64,000 nucleotides of DNA. Origin: Chloroflexota bacterium (lineage in GTDB: Bacteria; Chloroflexota; Anaerolineae; Anaerolineales; UBA4823). The notes below the pieces were generated by a model, which was given only the letters and a program-made list of their open reading frames with translations, searched no databases and was not told where the DNA came from. Below, piece after piece: positions 33,514-43,068 of this stretch. The translations under genes and the position numbers were made by a program. Every line of letters starts with the position of its first letter. Position 1 is the first letter of the stretch. The DNA is taken from contig JAKOUW010000244.1 in the NCBI GenBank assembly GCA_029782365.1, forward strand, positions 62,001-126,000, written 5' to 3'.

Positions 33514-34518
33514 ATGAAACTGATCATCCAGGTACCCTGCTACAATGAGGCTGAGATCTTGCCTCAGACGATTGCATTATTACCCAGGATAATACCTGGA
33601 ATAGATGAGATTGAGTTTTTAGTCATCGATGATGGCAGTAATGACAAAACTGCTGAAGTAGCAAGTCAATGTGGTGTTCATCGCGTCATCAGGCTTCCCT
33701 GGCACCAGGGTTTGGCGGCAGCTTTTATGGCCGGTTTAAATGAAGGATTAAAACTAGGTGCCGATATCATCGTTAACACGGATGCCGATAACCAGTACCA
33801 GGCTGATGATATTCAGCGCCTGATTGTCCCCATTCTGTCAGGACGAGCACATCTTGTGGTCGGAGATCGTGGGGTATCCGAGCTAAAGACATTTTCCCCA
33901 ATCAAGCGATTCTTACAGCGAATTGGAAGTTGGGTTGTCGGACGGGCTGCTGGGCTTGAAATCCCAGATGCAACCAGCGGATTTCGCGCCTTGAGCCGGG
34001 AGGCTGCCCTCAGAACCATCGTTCTCAGTGAATATTCCTACACATTAGAAACATTGATCCAGGCAGGAGCCAAACGCATCACTGTCGAATATGTACCCAT
34101 TGGTACGAATCCAACAACTCGCCAGTCTCGCTTAATGAAAAGCATTCCTCATTTTGTTACAAACTCATCGATCACTATCGTCAGGGCATATACCATGTAT
34201 CGCCCATTGAGAGTGTTCAGTATATTAGGCGGTCTGATGTTGGCAGCAGGCGTCCTTTTGGGCTTGAGGTTTGTCATCCTTCGTTATATTCTACAAGTAG
34301 GATCTGGAAATACCCAGTCGGTAATTCTGGCGGTTGGATTACTGATCGTTGGTTTCCAGGTATTATTGATTGGGCTGGTTGCGGACTTGATTGGTTTTAA
34401 TCGAAAGCTGTTGGAAGAGATCCTATTTAAGATTAAACAAAGCCAGCTAGACGAACAACAGGCTAAAGACAAAGATTCACCTGCGTATGATGGCGCTAAA
34501 GGCGATTCGAGTTTATGA
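33514..34518 (+). CDS. Family 2 glycosyltransferase, DPM1-like, with two C-terminal TM segments
   Basis: A 334-aa GT2 enzyme of the dolichyl-phosphate-mannose-synthase-like type. It opens with IIQVPCYNEAEILPQT, has the nucleotide-binding VIDDGSNDKT, and the metal-binding D-x-D region NTDADNQY. Two hydrophobic helices near 235-290 anchor it in the membrane. ATG 33514 is preferred over an upstream in-frame TTG because a TATACT box sits eight bases before it. Such enzymes load a sugar onto a polyprenyl phosphate carrier. The next gene overlaps by four bases. Confidence 0.88.
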   Translation: MKLIIQVPCYNEAEILPQTIALLPRIIPGIDEIEFLVIDDGSNDKTAEVASQCGVHRVIRLPWHQGLAAAFMAGLNEGLKLGADIIVNTDADNQYQADDIQRLIVPILSGRAHLVVGDRGVSELKTFSPIKRFLQRIGSWVVGRAAGLEIPDATSGFRALSREAALRTIVLSEYSYTLETLIQAGAKRITVEYVPIGTNPTTRQSRLMKSIPHFVTNSSITIVRAYTMYRPLRVFSILGGLMLAAGVLLGLRFVILRYILQVGSGNTQSVILAVGLLIVGFQVLLIGLVADLIGFNRKLLEEILFKIKQSQLDEQQAKDKDSPAYDGAKGDSSL

Positions 34519-37067
34519 AATTCGCCAGCCTGGAAAAGAAAACCTGGCTTGTTATTCTACTGCTGGGAATTTGCTTCATATCTATAGGCTGTACCGACGC
34601 CAGGTTTGAACCGGCACATTCTGTTTATGATTCATTCGATACCCTGGTTTCAAATCAGATGGTTGGGCAATCATTTGTCGCTCGATTTTCTGGCCTGGAA
34701 GAAATACAGGTTTTTTTGCGACCCGTGTCGCCCGGTACTGGTAAGATCGTTCTTCATCTTCGGAATGATGCGCTTTCCAATAATGATGTGCGTGTAGCTG
34801 AGCTACCATTGTCTTCTATCACCCAGCCGGCTTTTTATCCATTTGCATTTGAAGCAGTTCCTCAATCAAACCAACAATATTTTTATGTAATGATCGAATT
34901 CCAGGGTAAAGGATCAGTGGAAGTCGGTCATTCATCGTCTATTCGTACTTACCTGGATGGAGCTTATTATAGAAACCAGGAGCCTCAACAAGCGCAGATG
35001 GCGTTTCACCTTGGCTACGAGCCTTCGTTGTTATACTTGGGGTTGGGTAAAGAGTTTATGAAGTGGGGATTGTTGATTCTGGCGGGTATTCTTTTGTTAG
35101 TGTTTCCTGGCTGGGCGTTATTACACGCATTTTGGCCAGGGTGGTCTGAACAAGACATCGAAGAAAAATGGATCATCAGCGCATGTCTGGGCGCTGGAAT
35201 CATCCCATTGATGATGGTTTGGGCAAAAGTGATCGGTTGGAATGCCGGTGGATTCGCGGTTTGGGGCGTTGTATTTATTTGCTCCTTTTACCTTTTGATG
35301 GCATATGGAAAAATCGAATGGCAAAAATATAAAATTAACCATATACGGTTTAGAAGAATTCGGCCAAACCAGGTAAACTTCTCCATGATTGCATTGATTT
35401 TTATTGCAATCGTATTATTCTGGGCGCGGTTTTGGACAGTAAGGTCTTTGGATGCTCCGATGTGGGGGGATTCGGTTCAGCATACAGCGATCACTCAATT
35501 AATCCTTAATCAAGGTGGATTGTTTGATTCGTGGGAGCCCATCGCACCCTATAAAACTTTATCGGTTCATTTTGGCTTTTCCAGCCTGGCTGCTGGCTTG
35601 AGTTGGATAACTGGCTTGAGCGCGTCCAAAGCTGTTATCTGGATGGGGCAGATTATGAATGTCCTGGGAGTTTTGAGTTTATACCCGCTGACTCGCACCA
35701 TCAGTCGAGGCAACCGTTGGGCAGGTATTAGTGCGGTGGTTGTTGTTGGTTTTTTTTCGAATATACCTGCAGTATATGTAAACTGGGGGCGATATGCTCA
35801 ACTTACTGGCCAGGTGGTCCTCCTGGCAGAGATCTGGCTGGCTATAAAATTGATGGAGGCGTTGCATACAAAGGATTGGCAGGTAATATTAACGGATAAG
35901 CGCTTCTGGGTAATGCAAACAATCGTCGGTGCAGGATTTGCAGGCATGGTTTTGGATTATTACCGGATGCCGATTTATTTTGGCATATTTTTCCTGGCAT
36001 GGTTGGCCTGTGCGGGAATAATAAGTTTATGGATAAAAAATTCAATCAATTTGGGTTTCTTTGTGCGTTCGTTCATCATCTTTGGCCAGATCGGGCTCAG
36101 CGGGTTGATATTCCTAAGTCCCTGGTTACCCAAGCTGTTCAACAGCAATCTTTCAGATTTAGTGCAAACCAGCGCAGATGCTGCCGCGGCCGCGAACCTG
36201 GCGATGCAATTTCTGCGAGTAGATTACCAGGATTGGTTGCATCTTGATTGGTACCTTCCACCAGTTTTGGTTATCGCGGCGATTGGAGTATGGGGATTTG
36301 GGATCCTGAAAAAATCATACCCGATCGCTGCACTTGGGTTTTGGACGATTTTTCTGGCTGGAACCAGAGCTTTGGCCATCTGGCATATACCTGGAGCGGT
36401 TATGATGGATTCTTTCTCTGTGATCATCTGGCTTTATGTGCCGGTTGGTCTCTTAATCGGTTGGATTTTTGGATGGCTCCTGGATGCTAACCGCTGGTCC
36501 TCACGGATATTTATCCAAATGGCGTTGTGTGCCGGCAGTGTTGGGGCCTCATTAGCAGGAGCCTGGCAAATGGGTCAAATTGCACAGCCCGAAATATTCA
36601 GCCTGGTCAGCCGACCAGATGTTAGAGCGATGAGTTGGATTAGAGATAATACTCCAACCGATGCGTTATTTTTGGTACAGGGCTTTTCAAAATATGATGG
36701 AACTTCTGCAGTAGGTTCGGATGCGGGTTGGTGGCTGCCATTACTGACTGGAAGAAGGACGAATATGCCTCCACAATATGCTCTGCTAAATGAAATTCCT
36801 GAGGACAAAACTTATTCGGCCAAAGTTGTTGCATTGGTGAAGCTATTAGAAGAAAATACTCTCAATTCAGAGGAATCCAAAAAAGCTATTTGTGAATGGA
36901 AATTTAAGTATGTTTATATGGGGCAAGGTCAAGGCCAGGTAAGTTACGGCAATCGACCTTTATTCTCGAGACAAGACCTGGAAGAATCTCCATTTCTAAG
37001 CCTGGTTTATACACAAGATGGAGTAATGATTTATCAAGTGAGCAATACAGTATGTAATCCTGGTTAG
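34515..37067 (+). CDS. Polytopic membrane protein, GT-C-like
   Basis: An 850-aa protein with an N-terminal extracytoplasmic beta-rich part (about 30-165) and about 12 or more transmembrane segments. The first loop after the early helices has GDSVQHTAITQLI, a Glu/Asp-rich luminal loop pattern seen in GT-C glycosyltransferases, which use polyprenyl-phosphate sugars. A C-terminal soluble part follows (about 700-850). The N-terminus resembles a lipobox (ISIGC, Cys26), though it may simply be a TM helix. It overlaps the DPM1-like gene by four bases, which fits a donor-synthase plus transferase pair. The acceptor is unknown. Confidence 0.72.
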   Translation: MKFASLEKKTWLVILLLGICFISIGCTDARFEPAHSVYDSFDTLVSNQMVGQSFVARFSGLEEIQVFLRPVSPGTGKIVLHLRNDALSNNDVRVAELPLSSITQPAFYPFAFEAVPQSNQQYFYVMIEFQGKGSVEVGHSSSIRTYLDGAYYRNQEPQQAQMAFHLGYEPSLLYLGLGKEFMKWGLLILAGILLLVFPGWALLHAFWPGWSEQDIEEKWIISACLGAGIIPLMMVWAKVIGWNAGGFAVWGVVFICSFYLLMAYGKIEWQKYKINHIRFRRIRPNQVNFSMIALIFIAIVLFWARFWTVRSLDAPMWGDSVQHTAITQLILNQGGLFDSWEPIAPYKTLSVHFGFSSLAAGLSWITGLSASKAVIWMGQIMNVLGVLSLYPLTRTISRGNRWAGISAVVVVGFFSNIPAVYVNWGRYAQLTGQVVLLAEIWLAIKLMEALHTKDWQVILTDKRFWVMQTIVGAGFAGMVLDYYRMPIYFGIFFLAWLACAGIISLWIKNSINLGFFVRSFIIFGQIGLSGLIFLSPWLPKLFNSNLSDLVQTSADAAAAANLAMQFLRVDYQDWLHLDWYLPPVLVIAAIGVWGFGILKKSYPIAALGFWTIFLAGTRALAIWHIPGAVMMDSFSVIIWLYVPVGLLIGWIFGWLLDANRWSSRIFIQMALCAGSVGASLAGAWQMGQIAQPEIFSLVSRPDVRAMSWIRDNTPTDALFLVQGFSKYDGTSAVGSDAGWWLPLLTGRRTNMPPQYALLNEIPEDKTYSAKVVALVKLLEENTLNSEESKKAICEWKFKYVYMGQGQGQVSYGNRPLFSRQDLEESPFLSLVYTQDGVMIYQVSNTVCNPG

Positions 37068-37098
37068 TGGAAGGTATCATCAGTAGGAGAATAATTCG

Positions 37099-37845
37099 AT
37101 GAGTGCTGGCGATGCGCTTAATCAAGTTAAATTAGAACCGCAAAACCTCGAAGAGCTGCAAGAATCGTATGATCGACTTTACCACGGCTGGCTGGGTAGT
37201 CATCAAAATATAGAACAGGCAAAGAAAATGCTTGATATGCTTGATATCCAGCAAGGCAGGAAATTTATCGATATTGGTTGTGGCATGGGATATGTTTTGG
37301 AAATGGCGACGAAAAAGGGGTTGTGGGCGACTGGCATTGATCTTTCGATGGTGGCTCTCGCAAAGGCGAAAGATTTAAGCCAAAACCAGGCTAAGGTAGT
37401 TTTGTGTGCGGCTGAGCAATCACCTTTTCCTGCCGCTTCATTCGATTACGTTTTTAACCTGGGGAGCCTGGAGCATTTTCTAAATCCAGGCCAGGCGGTG
37501 AGTGAAGCTCGACGCCTGATTTCTCCATCTGGGCAGGCGGTGTTCCTGGTTCCAAACTCGCATCATATCCGGGCGATTTACAACGTACTAAAATTCGGAG
37601 AGATTTTAACGGATGAACAGGATTTTGAGCGTTTCGCCACTCGGAAGGAGTGGGAGAGGTTGTTTGAGGCAAACGGTTTTAAGATACTCAAAGTGGATGG
37701 TTTTGATACCGGATTCGCCCGCATTCACCGAACAGGTCGAGAGGGTTTTTGGTATGTTTACAACATTTTATTCAAGTTATTCGGTCGAAGATGGATTCCG
37801 CTCAACTTATCGTATACATTCATCTTCCTTTTAGAACCGATATAA
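37099..37845 (+). CDS. Class I SAM-dependent methyltransferase
   Basis: A 248-aa Methyltransf_11-type enzyme. Motif I is FIDIGCGMGYVLEM, motif II/III are seen in GIDLSMVALAKAK and the NLGSLEHFLNPGQAV segment. It is preceded by AGGAGA and lies 31 bases after the GT-C-like gene, so it probably belongs to the same operon and may methylate a glycan or lipid intermediate. The substrate is not predictable. Confidence 0.85.
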   Translation: MSAGDALNQVKLEPQNLEELQESYDRLYHGWLGSHQNIEQAKKMLDMLDIQQGRKFIDIGCGMGYVLEMATKKGLWATGIDLSMVALAKAKDLSQNQAKVVLCAAEQSPFPAASFDYVFNLGSLEHFLNPGQAVSEARRLISPSGQAVFLVPNSHHIRAIYNVLKFGEILTDEQDFERFATRKEWERLFEANGFKILKVDGFDTGFARIHRTGREGFWYVYNILFKLFGRRWIPLNLSYTFIFLLEPI

Positions 37846-37852
37846 TTGCGAT

Positions 37853-38878
37853 TTATTTGGATAAACGCGATTTGATTAAATCTGCCAGAAGTTGACCGAG
37901 AATTTTATGAGCCTGTGGATTCAGGTGCCCCACACCTGGTTGAGTGTTGGCAAACCCTCTTGGAAAAATACCTCGTTTGGCCAGATCGGTGAATGCCAGG
38001 CTGGGATCTAAAAGCGTAAATGAATCAAATTTTCTTAATTGCCCTAGAATTTCTTGTTGAAATGGATCAAGAAACTCGATGTGATCGTTGACGATCTTTG
38101 GGTTATAAGGAAGCACGATGACGATAGTGGGAATCCGCGAATAGGCCGTGGATAAAGCTTGCAACTGTTCAATATTGTGTTCATCCAACAATACCTGGGA
38201 ATCAGTGCTGGGTGAAGGAATTGTATTTTCCAACTGCAGCTCTTGTATCGTTTGCAGTCGGTTATACGCGTATGCTGCGATTGCTAGACCCCTGATCGGC
38301 ATATACCACGGATCACTCGAAAGAAGTGGTATGTGCCTTATTTCCACTTGCCCATTCGAATCTTGCACAAAATAATTCGTTCTGGTGGCATCAAATCCCG
38401 AATTCCCCCAAAAATCATTGTCACTTAACTGGATGACTACAAGTTTAGGATGGTATTGGCTGATCACAAACGGCGCCAGATAAACATAATCAGCAATCGA
38501 TCCATTCGCGAAACCCAGGTTGCGAAGATCAACTGGGGAATTTGACTGATGCAGCTCTCTTTCCGCTACCGATACATACTTTTCATCATCATTGACCTGC
38601 CAGGCTTCGGTGTGCGAGTCACCTAAAACAACAATGTTATCTCCACCTGAATAAGGAGTGGAGATTTCTCCATCAGCTACATAATGCGTGGTGCCATTTC
38701 CTTCAATAGCCCAAAAAACAATCGATCCGCCGGCTGGTCTGCGGCCCCAAACAGGATCATTGACATATCTAGGGACCGGGCGGTAGACAAAAATTCGTAA
38801 AATTAATTCCAAAACAATAAGAACTCCAATTGTCCATAAAAATAATTGAAGCACGTATTTTTTGTTCAGCCAATCCAT
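37853..38878 (-). CDS. Membrane-anchored SGNH hydrolase-like protein
   Basis: A 341-aa protein with an N-terminal transmembrane anchor (about 10-31) and an SGNH/GDSL hydrolase-like domain. The nucleophile is Ser88 in LGDSHTEAW, block III Asn appears in LSDNDFW, and near the C-terminus a His-containing HLNPQAH (His318/324) stands in the expected place of the catalytic His. Such enzymes often remove O-acetyl groups from glycans, which would suit its place among glycan genes. ATG 38878 is preferred because a TATAAT box lies ten bases upstream. Confidence 0.8.
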   Translation of the reverse strand: MDWLNKKYVLQLFLWTIGVLIVLELILRIFVYRPVPRYVNDPVWGRRPAGGSIVFWAIEGNGTTHYVADGEISTPYSGGDNIVVLGDSHTEAWQVNDDEKYVSVAERELHQSNSPVDLRNLGFANGSIADYVYLAPFVISQYHPKLVVIQLSDNDFWGNSGFDATRTNYFVQDSNGQVEIRHIPLLSSDPWYMPIRGLAIAAYAYNRLQTIQELQLENTIPSPSTDSQVLLDEHNIEQLQALSTAYSRIPTIVIVLPYNPKIVNDHIEFLDPFQQEILGQLRKFDSFTLLDPSLAFTDLAKRGIFPRGFANTQPGVGHLNPQAHKILGQLLADLIKSRLSK

Positions 38879-38888
38879 ACAGGCCTGG

Positions 38889-38894
38889 ATTATA
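38889..38894 (-). promoter_or_regulatory. -10 box of the SGNH gene
   Basis: TATAAT on the minus strand, ten bases before ATG 38878, implying a transcript with a leader of a few bases. Confidence 0.45.
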
Positions 38895-39021
38895 CTCAAG
38901 AAAGTCGATGCAATGAGCTATTAATTCCTGCGGCTGTATTCTTTTCCAGTTTCTTTACCAAGTAAATGGACAAATAGCCCGAAAGTATTATTGCTTAGAG
39001 GTGGGTGTCTGATAGAATTGG

Positions 39022-39027
39022 TATAGT
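39022..39027 (+). promoter_or_regulatory. Extended -10 box for the repeat surface protein
   Basis: TGG-TATAGT at 39019-39027 gives an extended -10 element. The transcript would have a leader of about 65 bases with an AGAGGAGA Shine-Dalgarno (about 39087-39094) before ATG 39102. No consensus -35. Confidence 0.45.
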
Positions 39028-39101
39028 GTTCGATTGGGTAACAGGCACTGTTTAGCTTGTTCCCCATTAAAATCCTAACTTTACAAAGAGGAGATTGGTT
39101 T

Positions 39102-40670
39102 ATGAAGAAATTTGCTGTAATTATCGCAGTTGTGCTGGCACTTGCCCTGGTCGGCGGCGCATTAGCACAGGTGACTTATAACAAAAGCGTTTATACCAGC
39201 TACCAGGTAGTAAACCTGAGTACCGGCACTGCAAACGTAACCGTCACATATTACGACCAGAGCGGTGCTGCTCAATCTTACCAAAAACAGTTTCAATTAA
39301 CAGCTGGCGGATCCCTGGCTGTGCAGCAGTCAATGGAAAGCTCTCTGACGTGCAGCAAGTGTTCGGCAGTTATCCTGGCTGATCAACCCATTGCGGCAAT
39401 CGCTAACCAACAGCTTGGCGATGCTAACTCCCAAAGCTCATATCCTCCATTCTCCTCTTATGATGCTGCTTCCGCTGGCGCCACATCGGTCACTGTCCCA
39501 GTGGTGATGTATAACTGGTACGGATATTACACCGAAATGTTCATTCAAAATGTGGGTGATGTGGCGGCGAAAAATATCTCCATTTCTTATAAACCCACTA
39601 CGTTGGCAGGCACAAACAGCGCGACCTGTACGACAGGCGCAACCGGTCAAACGGATACAGTGGCTGACAATGTGACTCCATTAAATCAATATGCCAGCAA
39701 GACAATGTCCAATTTTAATGAACCCAAGCTCGCTGCGCCAGCAGTGACAAACTGCGCAGCTTATACCGGCCGGTTCCTGGGCGCCGCCACGATCACTTCT
39801 GACCAACCGATTGTAGTTGTAGTGAACCAGGTGGTTCAGGATAAACTGTTCACCTACAATGGCTTTACTGCCGCTGGCACCACGCTACTCGGCCCGGCTT
39901 ACATGCGCAATTGGTATGGTTATTACACTTCAATCACCATCGCCAACCCGGGTGCGACCAACGCTACCCTGACGCTGACCTACACCCCAGCTGCAGGTTC
40001 CAACCCCACTGCAGTCGTTAAAACTACAACTCGCGTTGTCCCCGCAGGTAAATCGATCACCTTGTATGAGGGAGCAGGCACCGATGCCGTTCGATCTGAC
40101 CTGGTAGCTACATACCCGAACAACGACAATACCAAGCGCTTCTTCGGTACAATTAAAGTAGAAGCAACTCAGCCAGTCGTTGCAGTGGTCAACCAGGAAT
40201 CAACTTCTGCCGCTGGCGGCCAGGCTGGTTCTTACAATGCTATGTTGACGAGTGAAGGTACTGCCAAAATCAACGCTCCTTACATCGTTTCCAACTTCTA
40301 CGGTTACTATTCCTCTTTGACGATCATGACCGTGGATGGAACCGAGGCATCGCTAAAATTGACCTACACCTCCGATGGCACCTTTAGTTCGGTGAAAAAC
40401 ACTTCGAAATCCTATACTTTGAGCACTACCAAAGGTTTGCTCAACCGATATGAAGGTTCCACTTGTGCTGGTCCGGCCGCTTGCGATCTTTTGAAAGATA
40501 ATTTCTGGGCTGGTGCAGATACGAGCCACCGCTTCATCGGCGCTGTGAACATCGAGGTATTGACTGGCCCGAACATTGTGGCTTTCGTGAATGCAGAATA
40601 TGCCAAGAAAGCTGGCGATCCGATTCGCGACACAATGTATACTTACAATGCTTTCAATGTAACCCCATAA
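39102..40670 (+). CDS. Secreted repeat protein, likely abundant surface component
   Basis: A 522-aa exported protein. The signal peptide is about 1-22 (MKKFAVIIAVVLALALVGG, then ALAQ). The mature part has four repeats of about 130 residues. Repeats 2 to 4 start with N-W/F-Y-G-Y-Y at Asn138, Asn270 and Asn398, and the first has a variant form (VYTSYQVVNL). Each ends with a segment of the type IVVVVNQ. The repeats are beta-rich and look Ig-like. Codon choice (AAC, ACC, GCC, CTG) is more biased than in neighbours, and a strong terminator follows, both suggesting high expression. S-layer or sheath protein is a fair guess; family not recognised. Confidence 0.78.
   Translation: MKKFAVIIAVVLALALVGGALAQVTYNKSVYTSYQVVNLSTGTANVTVTYYDQSGAAQSYQKQFQLTAGGSLAVQQSMESSLTCSKCSAVILADQPIAAIANQQLGDANSQSSYPPFSSYDAASAGATSVTVPVVMYNWYGYYTEMFIQNVGDVAAKNISISYKPTTLAGTNSATCTTGATGQTDTVADNVTPLNQYASKTMSNFNEPKLAAPAVTNCAAYTGRFLGAATITSDQPIVVVVNQVVQDKLFTYNGFTAAGTTLLGPAYMRNWYGYYTSITIANPGATNATLTLTYTPAAGSNPTAVVKTTTRVVPAGKSITLYEGAGTDAVRSDLVATYPNNDNTKRFFGTIKVEATQPVVAVVNQESTSAAGGQAGSYNAMLTSEGTAKINAPYIVSNFYGYYSSLTIMTVDGTEASLKLTYTSDGTFSSVKNTSKSYTLSTTKGLLNRYEGSTCAGPAACDLLKDNFWAGADTSHRFIGAVNIEVLTGPNIVAFVNAEYAKKAGDPIRDTMYTYNAFNVTP
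39510..40670 (+). repeat. Three-fold N-W/F-YGYY domain repeat within the surface protein
   Basis: Repeat units begin at 39513, 39909 and 40293, spaced 396 and 384 bases apart, with the coding equivalent of Asn-Trp/Phe-Tyr-Gly-Tyr-Tyr at each start. The repeats differ enough in DNA to suggest old duplication. Confidence 0.7.
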
Positions 40671-40689
40671 CGCCAATCATGGAATAACG

Positions 40690-40727
40690 AAAAACAGGGC
40701 AGGTTATATGACCTGCCCTGTTTTTTT
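40690..40727 (+). terminator. Strong rho-independent terminator after the surface protein
   Basis: A 15-bp perfect stem AAAAACAGGGCAGGT (40690-40704) and ACCTGCCCTGTTTTT (40711-40725) with a six-base loop, running into seven T. It isolates the surface gene from the TolB-like gene downstream. Confidence 0.92.
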
Positions 40728-40770
40728 GGGGTAAGTAGTTTGAGGTAAAATAATGCCCGGAGGTAGACAG

Positions 40771-41886
40771 ATGCATAAAATATTTTTGAGAAAGGTTCAT
40801 TTCCATCCTTCTATTCGGTGGATGATTGTTCTTATAAGTCTTATCCTCATGTTGACGATTCTTGTCGCCTGTCAAACCCAAACGACCAATCCATCTTCTC
40901 AACAGAATGCAAATGCTGATCAGACCAGCAGTCCCAATCTCCAAAGTCCGGGCATTCTCTTTTGGTCAGACCGAAGCGGTGAAATTGCATGGTATTTCAT
41001 GAAACCAGACGGCAGCAATCCGCAAAAATTAACTTTTCCTCAACTTCCTACCGGTTATAAAATTAAAAGTTTGAAATACCTCGAACAATTGAAAGCCTTC
41101 GTTGTTAACCTGGCTGATGCGCAGGATGCAACGGAGCTTTATATTATGGATGCGCAGGGGAAAATTATCAGCCAATTAACCCATAATACGCTCAATGTAG
41201 GCGAATTTGATTATGATCCAATTCATCGCCGATTTGCCTATGTTTGCATTCAATTTGACACAGATATTTGTCTCGTCAATGCCGATGGTAGTGGATTCCA
41301 AAATCTAAACAAATCGAACACAAAGGAATCGGAACCTCATTGGTTCCCGGATGGAAATAAAATTCTATTTACATCTGACATCGGTGGAGTCCCTTCATTG
41401 TTTACCATAAAACCTGACGGAACTGATCTGGCAGATTTCAGTAAAACCACGCATATCGAAAGCGGCGCCAGTTTTTCCCCAGATGGTAGCCTGATAGTGA
41501 TGCAATCCCAAAGAGACGGTATGTGGAATATTTTCACAATAAAACCGGATGGTTCCAGCCCTACCAATATTGCGCGCGATCCTAGTCCTGAATATGGTCC
41601 TGTCTGGTCCCCAGACAGTCAGTATGTCGTTTTCCGGTCTCTCAGAGAAAACGCAGATGACCTGTATATCGTGAAAAGAGATGGAACCGGTTTGAAAAGG
41701 CTGACGAATTCTCCTTCTGGAGCAGAATCTGCGTATAGTTTTTCTGCTGACAGCCAGTATGTTCTATTTACTCAAGATAATAACGGTCAGGGCGATGTGT
41801 ATATGGTAAAAATAGATGGTACTGGTTTGACAGATTTAACATCAAACCCGGCAATGGACAGCGGCGGTCAATGGATTAGCAAATGA
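40771..41886 (+). CDS. TolB-like WD40 lipoprotein
   Basis: A 371-aa lipoprotein with lipobox LVAC (Cys34) and a beta-propeller of the TolB type. Repeats have the form LFWSDRSGEIAWYF, WFPDGNKILFTSD, ASFSPDGSLIVM, PVWSPDSQYVVF. ATG 40771 is chosen because GGAGG lies at 40759-40763, seven bases before it. An upstream ATG at 40753 lies inside the likely promoter region, just after the TAAAAT box at 40746-40751. Probably scaffolds envelope or glycan export; second such lipoprotein in the window. Confidence 0.82.
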   Translation: MHKIFLRKVHFHPSIRWMIVLISLILMLTILVACQTQTTNPSSQQNANADQTSSPNLQSPGILFWSDRSGEIAWYFMKPDGSNPQKLTFPQLPTGYKIKSLKYLEQLKAFVVNLADAQDATELYIMDAQGKIISQLTHNTLNVGEFDYDPIHRRFAYVCIQFDTDICLVNADGSGFQNLNKSNTKESEPHWFPDGNKILFTSDIGGVPSLFTIKPDGTDLADFSKTTHIESGASFSPDGSLIVMQSQRDGMWNIFTIKPDGSSPTNIARDPSPEYGPVWSPDSQYVVFRSLRENADDLYIVKRDGTGLKRLTNSPSGAESAYSFSADSQYVLFTQDNNGQGDVYMVKIDGTGLTDLTSNPAMDSGGQWISK

Positions 41887-41905
41887 TATATTCCTTTGGG
41901 TTAAT

Positions 41906-43060
41906 ATGAGAGTCTGCTATTGGGGAACTTACCGGCAGGATTACACGCGAAACCAGATCATGATTGCGGGATTGAGAGAGGCCGGCGTAGATGTCATTGA
42001 ATGCCACCGGCCTCTTTGGTTAGAAAGCAACGCAGGAATCGAAGAGCGGGTTAAAGCAGCGAGTGGCGGCTGGCTAAACATTCAGTTTCTCAAAAAAGCA
42101 ATGAGAATTTATTATTTTCTGGTCAAGGATTTTTTTTCAATCTCGAAGGATCGTTATGATATCGTTATTGTTGGATACCCAGGTCAGTTGGATGTCTTTA
42201 TAGCAAGGCTTATCAGTTGGCAGCGTGGTAAACCTTTGGTTTGGGATGTTTTCATGTCAATCTATTTGATTGCGATAGAAAGAGGCTTGGAAGAAAAAAG
42301 CAAATTTACCACCGGTTTATTGAAGACAGTAGAAAAATTAGCACTTCGTTTGCCTGACTTGTTGATCCAGGACACCCAGAATTACGTAGAGTGGTTCGAA
42401 ACCACATACAAGATTGGTCCGAAGCGCTTCCGGTTGGTACCTACCGGAGCAGAAGATAATATTTATTTCCCCAAAAGTTTTCCGGAATCCGATAAAGAAT
42501 TTATCGTGACCTATCAGGGTACATTTATTCCAAATCATGGAATTCCATATATTATCGAGGCAGCCAGCCTTCTGGCCGGTCAACCAGGCATTCGCTTTGA
42601 AATGATCGGGAATGGCCCTGATCGTGCGATAGCAGAACAAATGGTGAAGAATTATGGTTTATCGAATGTGTGTTTTATTGGTTGGTTGGATAAAGAGAAC
42701 CTTGTTCACCATTTAGCATCCAGCAGTGTAATCCTTGGCGCTTTCGGTTTAACTCCCCAATCGTTAATGACTATCCAAAACAAAATTTTTCAAGGTATGG
42801 CTCTCAAACTTCCTGTAATCAGCGGGGATTCACCCGCCGTCCGCCAGGCACTTGCTGATGGCGAACACATACTACTTTGTGATCGAAATAATCCGCGGGC
42901 ATTGGCAGATTCGATTCTCCTTCTGTATAGAGATCCGAAATTGCGATCCAGGATCGCAGAAAATGGCTATGCAATATTTCGGGAGGCTTACTCTGTTCGG
43001 CAAATAGGGCACACATTAAAAAGACACCTTGAAAGTTTAGTAGCTAGAAAGAAGATGTAA
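41906..43060 (+). CDS. Family 4 glycosyltransferase
   Basis: A 384-aa GT4 (GT-B fold) enzyme. The N-domain starts MRVCYWGTYRQDYTRNQ. The C-domain has the donor-binding signature with VPTGAEDNIYFP, then EFIVTYQGTFIPNHGIPYIIEAA, and FIGWLDKENLVHHL. Glu residues typical of the E-x7-E motif are not sharply clear. It begins a co-oriented run with a sugar epimerase and two GT2 genes. Sugar specificity is not predictable. Confidence 0.9.
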   Translation: MRVCYWGTYRQDYTRNQIMIAGLREAGVDVIECHRPLWLESNAGIEERVKAASGGWLNIQFLKKAMRIYYFLVKDFFSISKDRYDIVIVGYPGQLDVFIARLISWQRGKPLVWDVFMSIYLIAIERGLEEKSKFTTGLLKTVEKLALRLPDLLIQDTQNYVEWFETTYKIGPKRFRLVPTGAEDNIYFPKSFPESDKEFIVTYQGTFIPNHGIPYIIEAASLLAGQPGIRFEMIGNGPDRAIAEQMVKNYGLSNVCFIGWLDKENLVHHLASSSVILGAFGLTPQSLMTIQNKIFQGMALKLPVISGDSPAVRQALADGEHILLCDRNNPRALADSILLLYRDPKLRSRIAENGYAIFREAYSVRQIGHTLKRHLESLVARKKM

Positions 43061-43068
43061 AAGAGCGC

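Noticed and set aside
37845..37870. Hairpin between the convergent methyltransferase and SGNH genes
   Set aside because: Only five clean pairs with mismatches beyond and no T-run; not convincing as a terminator.
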